64,000 bases of DNA from Flavobacterium sp. CF108 (GCF_900129795.1 NZ_FQWW01000002.1:434001-498000), one strand, 5' to 3'. Positions 24,574 to 33,502 are shown, counted from the stretch's first letter. Made by a program: numbers and translations. The notes: generated by a model not told the origin, from the letters alone.

Positions 24574-26442
24574 TTATGAAAACAAATCATCAGGATCAAC
24601 TAAATCCGATAATTTTTGTTTTAAATCATCTTCTAAAATAGTTAAACCAAATTGATATGATGCGTTCATCCATCCAAAACCTTCTTCGGTTATGTAATTA
24701 AATTCCGTTCCTACGTTTCCGTATTCTGCGAAAATTTTATGTGAGCTTATCGATAAATCAAATTTTTCCGGAATGGTTCCGTTGTAATCAACCGCGTTTC
24801 TCGTAATCAGCCAAAGCCAGCGATAAACCATTTCCTGCGCTTCTTCATTAAAATTATAATTCAGCAGACCTTCCCACAAAAGCATTTGATGCGGTGCCCA
24901 GCCAAACGGATAATCCCATTGTCTTGTTGGCGAATTATCATCAAAACCGGCAATTGATTCTTTGGTACTTCCGGCAATTCCGCCTTTCATTTTAAACTTT
25001 GGAAGTGTCTTTTTCACCAAAATATCGGCTTGTTCCTGCGTGCTTATTTTTGCCCAAAGCGGATAAAAAGTGGTTGCAGCGCCAAAAATATGCTGTTTTT
25101 CGTTTACAAAATCATAATCGAAATAAATTCCGTTTTCAGGATTCCATAACAATTTGTTTATTTTTTCTCTTCTCTCAGATGATTTTAAAATCCAATAATC
25201 GCTTGAAAAAGATTTATCTTCAAAATATTGAAATTCGTTTTTAAAATATTTCTTAATCAAAAACGCAATATCCGTTTCGTATTTATAAAGTAAACTATTA
25301 ATCGCTACAGTATTTAAATTCGCGCATACCCCAACCAATCGATGTGTGGTATCGTGTCCACTTTCGCGCATGCTGCGATCGTGTGTGAAATATTTATCGA
25401 GTTCAGGATCGACGATTTCTCTTTCAAGATATTTCTTTTCAAATTCACGTGTTGAAAGATTATATTTTGGCGCATATTGTTCCAGAATATCATCAAAATG
25501 CCCTTCTTCAACTTCAAACGGAAGTCCAATTCCTTCTGCTTTATAGCGGTTTAAACCATTTGCTGTAAGTCGTTTTCCTTCTTCCATCCAAACCGTTAGA
25601 TATTCTTTTATAGCGGTTTTTAAATGTCTTTCAATCCAAAAAATATCCGGATTTGACTTTTCTAAAACATCCATAATAAGCGATGTATAAAGCGGAGGCT
25701 GCGTGCGGGTTAAATAATAACTGCGGTTGGCGTTTAGAATTTTTCCGTAATGATCTATTTGATATTTAAAGTTCTCGGCAATGCCCAAAGCAAGGTCAAT
25801 TTTATCATCAATCAAAAGTCCTTTGGCAATAAAATAACTGTCCCAGCCGTACATTTCGTTGAATCTTCCGCCAGGAACCACAAACGGAACTCCCGAAATT
25901 TCATTGTTTTTTATTTGAAGTACCAAAGCCAGAATTCCCGGTTTTTTGTTCAGCGATAAAACATATTCCGGTGAAATGTTTTTAGGCAATTGTACCACTT
26001 TTAATTTTGGAGTTGTGGCTTCTAATTTCTTGAAATAATCAAAAACAATTTCGTCGCCAAAAGGCACATATAAATAGGCAAATTCATTTTCGATTTTATC
26101 ATCTTCCAGAATTTTCTTCACGCCTGTTGCATCAATTGTTCTGGTAAGGCCCTTCCAATACAAGTCTTTTATTTTTCTTGAAATACGTTTTACAGGATCT
26201 TCGGTAATTTCATTTAAATCGATTATTGCAAATTCAGTATTGTTTTTTTTAGCTAAAGCCAATTCCTGCAATAAATTCGAAAGCTGATAAGTTCCTTTAA
26301 TAAGTGCCGGATTTCTGTCTTGATCGTACAGCAAAAATTTCTTTGGACCGTTATCATCAATCGTAATTTTTTTATCGCCGTCAGTATCTTCCTGAGCCAA
26401 TAATTTTTCGATGGTTTGGGTTATATGTAATTTAAATTTCAT
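24574..26442 (-). CDS. Trehalase, glycoside hydrolase family 37-like, cytoplasmic
   Basis: The enzyme splits trehalose into two glucose. It has 622 aa. Both trehalase signatures are present: PGGRFNEMYGWDSYF (190-204) and QWDYPFGWAPHQ (508-519). The likely catalytic acid is the Asp in RESGHDTTHR and the base the Glu in PEKFDLS, by analogy to the E. coli enzyme. An unusual N-terminal region of about 160 residues carries an EF-hand-like calcium loop, DTDGDKKITIDD (19-30). There is no signal peptide, so it should act in the cytoplasm on sugar brought in by the MFS porter, whose gene overlaps it by 11 nt. The TonB-dependent receptor and LacI genes complete the locus. Confidence 0.93.
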   Translation of the reverse strand: MKFKLHITQTIEKLLAQEDTDGDKKITIDDNGPKKFLLYDQDRNPALIKGTYQLSNLLQELALAKKNNTEFAIIDLNEITEDPVKRISRKIKDLYWKGLTRTIDATGVKKILEDDKIENEFAYLYVPFGDEIVFDYFKKLEATTPKLKVVQLPKNISPEYVLSLNKKPGILALVLQIKNNEISGVPFVVPGGRFNEMYGWDSYFIAKGLLIDDKIDLALGIAENFKYQIDHYGKILNANRSYYLTRTQPPLYTSLIMDVLEKSNPDIFWIERHLKTAIKEYLTVWMEEGKRLTANGLNRYKAEGIGLPFEVEEGHFDDILEQYAPKYNLSTREFEKKYLEREIVDPELDKYFTHDRSMRESGHDTTHRLVGVCANLNTVAINSLLYKYETDIAFLIKKYFKNEFQYFEDKSFSSDYWILKSSERREKINKLLWNPENGIYFDYDFVNEKQHIFGAATTFYPLWAKISTQEQADILVKKTLPKFKMKGGIAGSTKESIAGFDDNSPTRQWDYPFGWAPHQMLLWEGLLNYNFNEEAQEMVYRWLWLITRNAVDYNGTIPEKFDLSISSHKIFAEYGNVGTEFNYITEEGFGWMNASYQFGLTILEDDLKQKLSDLVDPDDLFS

Positions 26443-27652
26443 CTTTTGCAGTTATTTTTTTAAGAATAAAAAATGAGATCAGTAATAAAGTCATTGGAAT
26501 TAAGGTGAAATAAAAAGCTTTTTCCGGTCCTTCATTTTTAAAAAGCCAGCCTGTTATTCTGGATCCTAATGTCCCGCCAAGAGCAGAAAAAATCACGATT
26601 AATCCAGTCATAGAACTTTGTAAATTCTTTGGTAAAGCACTTAATACAATTGAATTTAATAACGGATAAATAGGCGCAATAAATAAGCCGATTAGAGGAA
26701 AAGCAAATCCAATTAAGGGAATATCTGAGAGTGTCTCGACATTTTTTACTTCTAATCCAACCGTTTTTGGAAGTACAAAAACAACAATTAACATGGCTGA
26801 AATAATACAGACACTTAAAACATAAATCCAGTTTACTTTTTTGGTCACGATTCCGGCAATTAGCCTTCCTATTGCTAGTGAAATTGCCAAAATACTGGCC
26901 ATCATAATGCTGATATTTTCCGGCAGATGAAGCACTTTTGTATTAAATGTTGGCAGCCACGAAAGTATTCCCTGCTCGATCATTACAAATAGAAATACGC
27001 TGATCACAAAAATAACCGTCAGCAGTTTTGCCATTAATTTGAACATCTGCAAAAAATCATCTTTAAGGTTTGCTCCTGCTGCGACTTCGGTTTCTTCAAA
27101 TTTTATAAAGAGTAAAAACAGAAAGGAAACAAACGATAATCCCGCTAATAACCAGTAAACGTTTAACCATGAATTGGGATCATTTTCGTTATTAAAAGCC
27201 GGAAATAAAAAATAAGCCAGCGCAATTCCCACCATAAAAAATCCTTCAATACTGCTCATTAAAGCGTTGTGTTCTTTTTTGGTTTCGGTTACGGTTCCTA
27301 TTAACGAATAAACGGAAACTTTTATCAGGGCAAATGAAACTCCAACGGTTGCAAAAAGTATTTTAGCATTGTCAAATGAGTTTCCAAAATACATAGAAAT
27401 ACAGGCTAAAGTCACTAAACCCAATCCTATTAACATCGCTTTTCTATAGCCAATTCTTGGTAAAAAAGAAGCTATAAAAAAAGATACAATAGCAATTGGC
27501 ATGTCTTTAAAAGCCTCTAAAATACTCGCCTGAACTTCATCGACTCCGTAATTTCTCTGCGATTTTAAAATCACAATTCCTACGCTGTTTAATAAAATGG
27601 CGAAGACAAAATAATTGAGGTAAAGTGAGATTTTAATTCCTATGTTTTTCAT
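26432..27652 (-). CDS. MFS transporter, probable trehalose or disaccharide importer
   Basis: The protein (406 aa) has about 12 membrane segments and MFS-type loops (GYRKAMLIGLG between TM2 and TM3). The overall look is of the FucP-like sugar porter group common in Bacteroidota. The gene overlaps the trehalase gene by 11 nt, so both are made from one mRNA and act in turn: uptake, then hydrolysis. Specificity for trehalose is inferred from this pairing. Confidence 0.88.
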   Translation of the reverse strand: MKNIGIKISLYLNYFVFAILLNSVGIVILKSQRNYGVDEVQASILEAFKDMPIAIVSFFIASFLPRIGYRKAMLIGLGLVTLACISMYFGNSFDNAKILFATVGVSFALIKVSVYSLIGTVTETKKEHNALMSSIEGFFMVGIALAYFLFPAFNNENDPNSWLNVYWLLAGLSFVSFLFLLFIKFEETEVAAGANLKDDFLQMFKLMAKLLTVIFVISVFLFVMIEQGILSWLPTFNTKVLHLPENISIMMASILAISLAIGRLIAGIVTKKVNWIYVLSVCIISAMLIVVFVLPKTVGLEVKNVETLSDIPLIGFAFPLIGLFIAPIYPLLNSIVLSALPKNLQSSMTGLIVIFSALGGTLGSRITGWLFKNEGPEKAFYFTLIPMTLLLISFFILKKITAKDEI

Positions 27653-27694
27653 TTTTTAGGTGTCATTTGTTTTGCAATTTCAGCATTATATTTC

Positions 27695-27743
27695 TTTGTG
27701 GTTACTGTGTGGAGACGCACTGCTGTGCGCCTCTACAGTTACT
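27695..27743. repeat. 49-bp direct repeat, left copy, with GAGACGCAC palindrome
   Basis: The copy starts TTTGTGGTTACTGTG and ends CTCTACAGTTACT. Its centre, GAGACGCACTGCTGTGCGCCTC, is a near-perfect palindrome. The right copy at 27922-27970 differs at only a few bases. The two bracket an inner pair of inverted words, ACATAGAAACATAG (near 27764) and CTATGTTTCTATGT (near 27875). Together they fill the 333-bp gap 27653-27985; no convincing gene is present there. Confidence 0.85.
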
Positions 27744-27921
27744 ACATAATAACCATTTTAATACATAGAAACATAGTTTACTATACGCTAAAAAAGGCGT
27801 TTTCACTTGCATTAATTAACATAAACTATGTGTGGAAACTAGTTTCTTTTTTGCTCTTTTTTAAAACAATAAAATCTATGTTTCTATGTGTTTAATATTT
27901 TTTACACACTACAATTTATGT

Positions 27922-27970
27922 TTTGTGGTTACTGTGCGGAGACGCACTGCTGTGCGCCTCTACAGTAACT
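27922..27970. repeat. 49-bp direct repeat, right copy
   Basis: Same orientation as the copy at 27695-27743, including the GAGACGCAC/GTGCGCCTC palindrome. It ends just 15 nt before the stop codon of the TonB-dependent receptor gene, so it may also help end that transcript. Confidence 0.85.
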
Positions 27971-27985
27971 TTGCATATATTAGGT

Positions 27986-30625
27986 TTAGAAATTAACCGC
28001 TACAGAAAATCTAAATGCACGTCCTAAAATAGGTCTTGCCATGAACACATCGCTTGCTGCAGATGTTGTTTGTCTTGGATCTCCTTCTGTTAAACCAATT
28101 TCGTTAAATAAATTCGAAGCATCGACTGCAAAACGAAGGTTTTTATACGTGTAATTTAAACCTGCTCCCACTTCTTTATAAGCCGGTAAAACTTGTTTGT
28201 TATCCTGATTTGTGAATTTTTTATCGTAATAAGAGAACTGAACGTAAGCTGTAAAATCTTTTGTAATATCAACTTCTGGTCTTAGGTTACAGAAAAATTT
28301 AGGGATTCTTCGTGCGGTATTTCCGTTGAAATCAAAAGTAGAACCGTCAGCATTTGTTCCTGTAAAGTTATCGTACTCGGGTTTTTGAACAGTAAAAGTA
28401 AAGTTCAGTTTTACAAATTCGTATCTCGCATTAGTTTCTACTTCAAGACCAATGTTGTTTACGTCGGCAAATTTATTTTCTGAAGATCCATCAGATAAAA
28501 TATCCGTGAAAGCAACGTTTTTCAAATTCATGTGAAATAAATTCGCATTTACAGAGAAGAATGAACTTGAATATTTATAACCTAATTCAAACTGATTTAC
28601 TTCTGTATTTTCCAATTTGCTTAAATCGGCTGCATTGTCATAAAATGATTCTTCAATTGGAGATCTAAATCCATGGCTGTAACGAACGTATGAAGCCATA
28701 TTGTCGTTGAATTTGTAGTTTCCAGCGGCAGTATACGACCATTCGCTTACATCATATCTCCAGTATGTATACGGATTTCCTTTTACAGTTGTTACTGCGT
28801 CATCAGCCGTATTGTTGTCCAGAATTCCTAAGTCTTCAGAGAAAAATCTAGCGTTGTCTCTGTATCCAGAATATTTGTCTTTGTTGTATCTTAAACCTGC
28901 GTTAAAAGTCAAATTATCTGTCGCTTTAATTTCTGCGTCAGCATAAATATCATTCAACAAACCTTTTGTTTGCGCATCTCTTTCTAACCAAGTAATTCTT
29001 TCAACTCCATTCCAAGTATGGTCAACTCCGGTTGTATTATCTTTTACATTTAATAATCTTGGATTGTCTGAAACGCCTACTAAATAGGAATTCCAGTTCC
29101 AGTATTGATTTGATTTCCAGTTAGAATAGTAGTAACCTGCTGTTAATTTCACCGGATCTAAGTCAAAAGAAAAAGAGAAATTATTCGCAAAATTGTTCAT
29201 TTTCTTTTCAATATGCCAAAGGTCTGCTCTCATAATTAAAGCATTTGGATCAAGAGTAGCTCCATTATCTACATAACTATATGTCAGATTACTAGCTGTT
29301 GTGTTTTGAACGCTTGTTGCATAAGCATCTTGTGTCCAAGGTCCGCCATTAGGGAAAATAGCATTGTAATTTAAATCGATGCTCGTTTGTTTAAAGGCAT
29401 TTTTGAAAGTGACCTTATCTGAAATTTTCTTCTTGAATTCAGCTCCAATTGAGTTGATTACAGGATGTGAACCATCTTCTAAATCTGCGCTAAAAGTTCC
29501 GCCTCCATATTGAGGAACATTTAAATGACTGAAATTTACCGAAGTCAACGTTCCATAATTTGGATTAAATCCGTCGATACCTTCAATTTTTCCGTTATTG
29601 CTTTTTAAAGGAATTGGTAAATAGAATGTATTTCTGTCGTCAAGATGTTTGAAGTTAACTCTTAAATAATCGTTGTCATCAAATTTATAAGTAATATTTC
29701 CTTTGATTTGTCCTCCTTTATTAGCTGTAAAACCAGTATTTCTTACTCCATTATCCGCTCTGTAAAATCCGCCGACATTAAAAAATAACTTATCCTGAAT
29801 TAAAGCGCCAGACAAATTAAGGTCAGTTCTGAACATTCCATAATCTGAAGTGGTGAATTTTGCTCTTCCCTGAAAATCATTTTGACCCGTTTTAGAAATA
29901 AAGTTGATGATTCCCCCTGGAGCATTGTTGGCAAAAATTGAAGCAGAACCTCCACGAACAGCTTCCATTTTGCTTACTGTTTCATCAAGTCTATAAAATG
30001 TATCTGCGTTTGCAAATTGCAATGCACCATCTTCAAAAACTGGCAAACCATCTTCCTGAATCTGCACATATTCATACGCTCCCGCAGAAGGAATACCTCT
30101 TGCAAAAAGGTTATTTCCAATTTCTCCTCCAGATGCTTCAACCACAAATCCTGGAATTGTCTGCAATAAAGCTGCTGTACTTGATGGCGCTCTGTCTTCG
30201 ATTGCTTTTGCTCCCATTGTGGTAATGGCAACGCTCGATTCAAGTTTAGATCTTGGGGCAGATGAACCTGTTACTACTACTTCTTTCAAACTTTGAGATT
30301 CGGTTTCTAAAAGTAAATCTGCCACTACAGATTCTCCTTCTTTTACCGAAATTTCTTTACTGTATGTTTTGTAACCCACATTTGTTGCTTCTACAACATA
30401 ATTTCCGGCAATAACATCCGTAAAAACATAACGTCCGTTTTCATCTGTTATCGTATTTTTTCCCGTGTCTTTTAAAGATACATTTGCTCCCGGAATAGAT
30501 TGTCCGGTTTCGTCTAATACTTTTCCAGACACCGTATTTTTTGCCTGGGCAAATAAATTATTTGGAACAATAATTAGGCACATTATCAAAAATAATATAC
30601 CTAAATAAGAATGTTTCTGTTTCAT
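27986..30625 (-). CDS. TonB-dependent receptor with N-terminal carboxypeptidase-regulatory-like domain
   Basis: The outer-membrane active transporter has 879 aa and a signal peptide (1-26, ending NNLFAQ). Residues about 30-115 are a carboxypeptidase D regulatory-like Ig domain (VSGKVLDETGQSIPGANVSL). Then come the plug (about 125-260, with APGGIINFISKTG) and a 22-strand barrel ending in a C-terminal phenylalanine (FRFSVAVNF). A TonB-box-like stretch LKEVVVTGS precedes the plug. No SusD gene lies beside it, so it is not a classical SusC. It is divergent from the LacI gene and upstream of the MFS and trehalase genes on the same strand, which suggests uptake of trehalose or an oligosaccharide. 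Confidence 0.93.
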   Translation of the reverse strand: MKQKHSYLGILFLIMCLIIVPNNLFAQAKNTVSGKVLDETGQSIPGANVSLKDTGKNTITDENGRYVFTDVIAGNYVVEATNVGYKTYSKEISVKEGESVVADLLLETESQSLKEVVVTGSSAPRSKLESSVAITTMGAKAIEDRAPSSTAALLQTIPGFVVEASGGEIGNNLFARGIPSAGAYEYVQIQEDGLPVFEDGALQFANADTFYRLDETVSKMEAVRGGSASIFANNAPGGIINFISKTGQNDFQGRAKFTTSDYGMFRTDLNLSGALIQDKLFFNVGGFYRADNGVRNTGFTANKGGQIKGNITYKFDDNDYLRVNFKHLDDRNTFYLPIPLKSNNGKIEGIDGFNPNYGTLTSVNFSHLNVPQYGGGTFSADLEDGSHPVINSIGAEFKKKISDKVTFKNAFKQTSIDLNYNAIFPNGGPWTQDAYATSVQNTTASNLTYSYVDNGATLDPNALIMRADLWHIEKKMNNFANNFSFSFDLDPVKLTAGYYYSNWKSNQYWNWNSYLVGVSDNPRLLNVKDNTTGVDHTWNGVERITWLERDAQTKGLLNDIYADAEIKATDNLTFNAGLRYNKDKYSGYRDNARFFSEDLGILDNNTADDAVTTVKGNPYTYWRYDVSEWSYTAAGNYKFNDNMASYVRYSHGFRSPIEESFYDNAADLSKLENTEVNQFELGYKYSSSFFSVNANLFHMNLKNVAFTDILSDGSSENKFADVNNIGLEVETNARYEFVKLNFTFTVQKPEYDNFTGTNADGSTFDFNGNTARRIPKFFCNLRPEVDITKDFTAYVQFSYYDKKFTNQDNKQVLPAYKEVGAGLNYTYKNLRFAVDASNLFNEIGLTEGDPRQTTSAASDVFMARPILGRAFRFSVAVNF

Positions 30626-30708
30626 GATTTTTTTGGTTTAGTTAGTAAATTTTTCATTTATACTGTAAACTTAAAACACTAATTAAACACAATTTAGCAA
30701 TTCTAAAT

Positions 30709-30722
30709 CGAAAACGTTTTCG
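30709..30722. promoter_or_regulatory. LacI-type operator O1
   Basis: CGAAAACGTTTTCG is a perfect 14-bp palindrome with the central CG typical of LacI/PurR operators. It begins 3 nt from a minus-strand TAGAATTG box (30698-30705), one mismatch from TAnnTTTG, that could serve the receptor gene. Confidence 0.85.
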
Positions 30723-30729
30723 AAATCAC

Positions 30730-30743
30730 CTAAAACGTTTTCG
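30730..30743. promoter_or_regulatory. LacI-type operator O2
   Basis: CTAAAACGTTTTCG is one base off the perfect palindrome. Its centre is 21 bp from O1, two helical turns, so two dimers would bind on the same face. Confidence 0.82.
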
Positions 30744-30791
30744 GAAATATATTTTTTATCAATGAAGTTTATTTTTTAGTACATTTATTTC

Positions 30792-31817
30792 ATGAATGAT
30801 ACAAAATTAATAGATATAGCCTCGGCCTTAGGAATATCAGTCACAACGGTTTCAAAGGCATTAAAAGGATATACAGACATTAGTAAATCGACGCGCGCCA
30901 AAGTTATCGAAATGGCCGAAACGATGAACTATATGCCTAATTCTGTAGCGGTTAATTTAAGAACCAACGAAACCAAAACCATTGGTGTCATTATCCCTGC
31001 AACGGTTCATCACTTTTTTTCGAGCGTATTAAACGGAATTTTAGAAGAAGCTGAAAAAAGAGGTTATTTGGTTATCATTCTGCAATCAAACGAAAAATAT
31101 GAAATGGAGAAAAAACAGCTTGCTTTATTGATTCAAAAGCGGGTTGACGGCGTTTTAATGTCACTTTCGAACGAAACAGATGATTTCTCTCATATTAATG
31201 AAGCAATCCGAAAAAATACGCCTGTTGTTTTGTTTGATAAAATTGCCAAAAGAGTAGAGTGTTCTAAAGTGGTTATTAATGATGCAAAAGCTGCTTATGA
31301 TGCTGTTACATATCTTATTAATAAAGGCTATAAAAAAATTGCACATTTTAGAGGTTCATATGTTCCCCAAAATTCTATTGATCGTTTTTTAGGTTATAAA
31401 CGCGCGCTCGAAGCTCACGGAATCGAGTACGATTCAAAATTGGTTTATGTTTGTGACAACAATACAGATTTTGAAGACGGCTACGAAAATGCCCAAAAAA
31501 TCATGACCGAACATCCGGATATCGATGCCATTTTTGCGATTACGGATTTAGTCGCTATCGGGATTATTAAATATTTTAATGAAGCGGGAATAAAAACGCC
31601 GGATCAGGTGGCGGTTTTTGGCTTTAGTAATTGGTTTATGAGTACCGTTATTTCTCCTAAATTAACGACAATTGATCAGCCCGGATTTGAAATGGGACAC
31701 ACAGCAGTTTCTATTTTAATTGATGAAATTGCCGATATAAAAGAACACAAACCGGTAACGCATCAAATTATAGAACTTCCAACCAGAATCATTGAAAGAG
31801 AATCAACGGTTAAATGA
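30792..31817 (+). CDS. LacI-family transcriptional regulator of the sugar locus
   Basis: The protein (341 aa) has an N-terminal helix-turn-helix and hinge (LIDIASALGISVTTVSKALK, residues 5-24), then a periplasmic-binding-protein-like sensor domain (IGVIIPATVHHFFSSVLNGI onward; DAIFAITDLVAIGIIKYFNE near the C-terminal lobe). It is divergent from the TonB-dependent receptor, with two AAAACGTTTTCG-type operators in the 166-bp gap. It very likely controls the receptor and probably the MFS-trehalase unit as well, though no such operator is visible in front of the MFS gene. The inducer is probably the imported sugar or a product of it. Confidence 0.94.
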   Translation: MNDTKLIDIASALGISVTTVSKALKGYTDISKSTRAKVIEMAETMNYMPNSVAVNLRTNETKTIGVIIPATVHHFFSSVLNGILEEAEKRGYLVIILQSNEKYEMEKKQLALLIQKRVDGVLMSLSNETDDFSHINEAIRKNTPVVLFDKIAKRVECSKVVINDAKAAYDAVTYLINKGYKKIAHFRGSYVPQNSIDRFLGYKRALEAHGIEYDSKLVYVCDNNTDFEDGYENAQKIMTEHPDIDAIFAITDLVAIGIIKYFNEAGIKTPDQVAVFGFSNWFMSTVISPKLTTIDQPGFEMGHTAVSILIDEIADIKEHKPVTHQIIELPTRIIERESTVK

Positions 31818-31858
31818 TTTTTTAGTTTTAACTTTGCCTCAATTCTTAAAAAGCATCA

Positions 31859-32212
31859 ATGTTTCCAATTCCTGAAAATACCGATTTTTTATTGGCTGAT
31901 GCCGAAAGAGAAAATTTATATTTAAGTCTGATTGAGCAAATCAATAAAGATTTTAATCTGGCCAATGAAGGAATTGATTTTCCGCTTAGTATTTCTCCCG
32001 AAGAATTAAAAATCCAGCTTCACGAAAAAATCTACCGAATGATTCAGTACAAATTTGCTGAATATTTGAACCTGCTTTATATTATTGATGTTTCTGAAAT
32101 CGAAATCAAAAAACTTGATGGATCAGATTTGGTGATTTTAGCTGAACAAGTTGCTTTTTTAATCTTAAAAAGAGAATGGCAGAAGGTTTGGTTTCGTAAT
32201 CACTATAAATAG
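31859..32212 (+). CDS. Conserved small protein of unknown function
   Basis: This 117-aa protein is not recognised. It is soluble, acidic in the first half and helical throughout (MFPIPENTDFLLADAERENL at the start, LVILAEQVAFLILKREWQKV near the end). It has no signal peptide or membrane segment. A perfect -7 box TAACTTTG at 31829-31836 lies 22 nt upstream of the start codon, so it has its own promoter rather than being read only from the LacI gene. Confidence 0.75.
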   Translation: MFPIPENTDFLLADAERENLYLSLIEQINKDFNLANEGIDFPLSISPEELKIQLHEKIYRMIQYKFAEYLNLLYIIDVSEIEIKKLDGSDLVILAEQVAFLILKREWQKVWFRNHYK

Positions 32213-32238
32213 AGGTTCTAAGTTGCTGAGATTCTAAG
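32213..32238. repeat. 26-bp terminal inverted repeat, left arm, flanking an orphan gene
   Basis: AGGTTCTAAG-T-TGCTGAGA-T-TCTAAG. The reverse complement of 32800-32825 differs at two positions only. The arm begins at the stop codon of the previous gene. Confidence 0.8.
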
Positions 32239-32273
32239 GTTTTGAGGTTTTTTTGATCACGAAAACTTTTTTT

Positions 32274-32780
32274 CTAAATAGAATTTATATTCCAGTTGTT
32301 GTTTATTGCTAACTCTTTAATTTTATTTCTTTCATTCTCATCTAACGATTTTAATTTAAGAACTACATCCGTTTTGGTAATTCCTTTTTCACCAAAATTA
32401 ATTTTTACCATACCATTGTTAAAATTAATTTTGTCAGGCTTTTTAACATAAGCAAAAGGAAATTTATTCAGAAAATAATCAATATCACGAGTTAAAATTA
32501 TCGGAAAAGAAAGTTGCTTAAAAAAGCTATCTTTCTTAAATCCCAATATTATAATTGCATTTTTTGTCACATATAAATCACAGTGATTAAATAAGAAATT
32601 AGTATTTCTTAATCCTATTGTAAAATTAAAAGTTCTAACCTGTTCACAATAGAAATCTACTTCACCTTTAATGTTTTCAATTAAAAATTCATATTGCTGT
32701 TCTCGAGTTTTGTTTAAAGATTTCGTGCCAAAAATTAGCAGAAAGAGTAAACTTGAAATCATTATGATTGGAATAAACAT
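32274..32780 (-). CDS. Hypothetical protein with one N-terminal membrane helix
   Basis: This 168-aa protein is not recognised. Residues 1-17 (FIPIIMISSLLFLLIFG) are a membrane anchor or signal-anchor. The remainder is charged and beta/alpha in character (FLIENIKGEVDFYCEQVRTF, NAIIILGFKKDSFFKQLSFP). It sits alone inside a pair of 26-bp inverted repeats and is not obviously part of either neighbour's operon. It may be a recently acquired or dispersed gene. Confidence 0.65.
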   Translation of the reverse strand: MFIPIIMISSLLFLLIFGTKSLNKTREQQYEFLIENIKGEVDFYCEQVRTFNFTIGLRNTNFLFNHCDLYVTKNAIIILGFKKDSFFKQLSFPIILTRDIDYFLNKFPFAYVKKPDKINFNNGMVKINFGEKGITKTDVVLKLKSLDENERNKIKELAINNNWNINSI

Positions 32781-32799
32781 AGTTATTTTACTTAAAAAA

Positions 32800-32825
32800 C
32801 TTAGATTCTCAGCATCTTAGAACCT
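32800..32825. repeat. 26-bp terminal inverted repeat, right arm
   Basis: CTTAGATTCTCAGCATCTTA then GAACCT, the inverted partner of 32213-32238. A further TTAGCAACTTTT follows. Confidence 0.8.
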
Positions 32826-32834
32826 TAGCAACTT

Positions 32835-33386
32835 TTAAAAATAAACCCTCACAAAAGGCATAAATCCAGATCCATAAAGACTTTTATCTGGATCATATAA
32901 AACATCGTAGCGAGCGCCAATTGTCACATTTCCGGTTCTGTAACCAGCTCCAAGATACAAGGCGGTATTCCAATAACTATCAGAAAAAGCCGGTCTGTTG
33001 ATGTTGGCTTCATATCTTGTATCTACTCTTACTTGCTCTAATTCGGCAGATAATTGAACTTCCGGAATTGGGTTTACAAGCGTAATTAAACTTCCACCAT
33101 AAACATACGATTCATAATAGTTTTTTGAAGATAAGTAACCAAATTGTAAACCAAGACCAAAGGAAACAATTTCGTTAACATTGTAAATAGCGCTTGGCAT
33201 TACAGAAATATCGGTATAACCGGAACCAATTCCTAAACCGAGTCCGCCTCCAAACTGTACTTTATCCCAGAAATGGTTTTTGTTATCAATAACATACGTT
33301 TGCTGCGCATTTGCGTAACATGAGAATAAGACTGTCAAAATCACAAAAAAAGATCTGCAATCGATTGAAAAATGTTTTTTCGTCAT
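32835..33386 (-). CDS. Small outer-membrane beta-barrel-like protein
   Basis: The protein (183 aa) has a signal peptide (about 1-27, ending CYANA) and then alternating Gly- and aromatic-rich strands (VQFGGGLGLGIGSGYTDISV, SFGLGLQFGYLSSKNYYESY, ALYLGAGYRTGNVTIGARYD) and a terminal aromatic (MPFVRVYF). This fits an eight-stranded outer-membrane barrel. It is divergent from sucA. Proteins like this next to sucA can carry an annotation as alpha-ketoglutarate decarboxylase, but nothing in the sequence supports that: there is no thiamine-diphosphate motif and the size is far too small. The true role is unknown. Confidence 0.8.
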   Translation of the reverse strand: MTKKHFSIDCRSFFVILTVLFSCYANAQQTYVIDNKNHFWDKVQFGGGLGLGIGSGYTDISVMPSAIYNVNEIVSFGLGLQFGYLSSKNYYESYVYGGSLITLVNPIPEVQLSAELEQVRVDTRYEANINRPAFSDSYWNTALYLGAGYRTGNVTIGARYDVLYDPDKSLYGSGFMPFVRVYF

Positions 33387-33458
33387 AGTTAACGTTTATT
33401 TTAACAAATTTTTACGTAAAAGTACGTAAAAAAAAGGTTTAAATAAAGTCGATTGTTG

Positions 33459-33466
33459 TACTTTTG
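33459..33466 (+). promoter_or_regulatory. sucA promoter -7 box, decides the start codon
   Basis: TACTTTTG is an exact TAnnTTTG. It overlaps an alternative in-frame start at 33464, which therefore cannot be used from this transcript. The next ATG, at 33503, is the likely start. Confidence 0.7.
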
Positions 33467-33502
33467 CCTTTCTATTTAACAAAAAGTATATTCACTAATA
33501 TT

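Noticed and set aside
27698..27895. 65-codon plus-strand frame in the receptor-MFS gap
   Set aside because: It begins inside the 49-bp repeat and consists of AT-rich translation with no recognisable features.
27653..27985. Possible MITE made of the 49-bp direct repeats and inner inverted words
   Set aside because: Direct rather than inverted termini and no visible target-site duplication; kept as repeats rather than as a mobile element.
29938..30243. Frames of 89-95 codons on both strands inside the TonB-dependent receptor plug region
   Set aside because: They overlap the strongly conserved plug coding sequence in other frames and have no support of their own.
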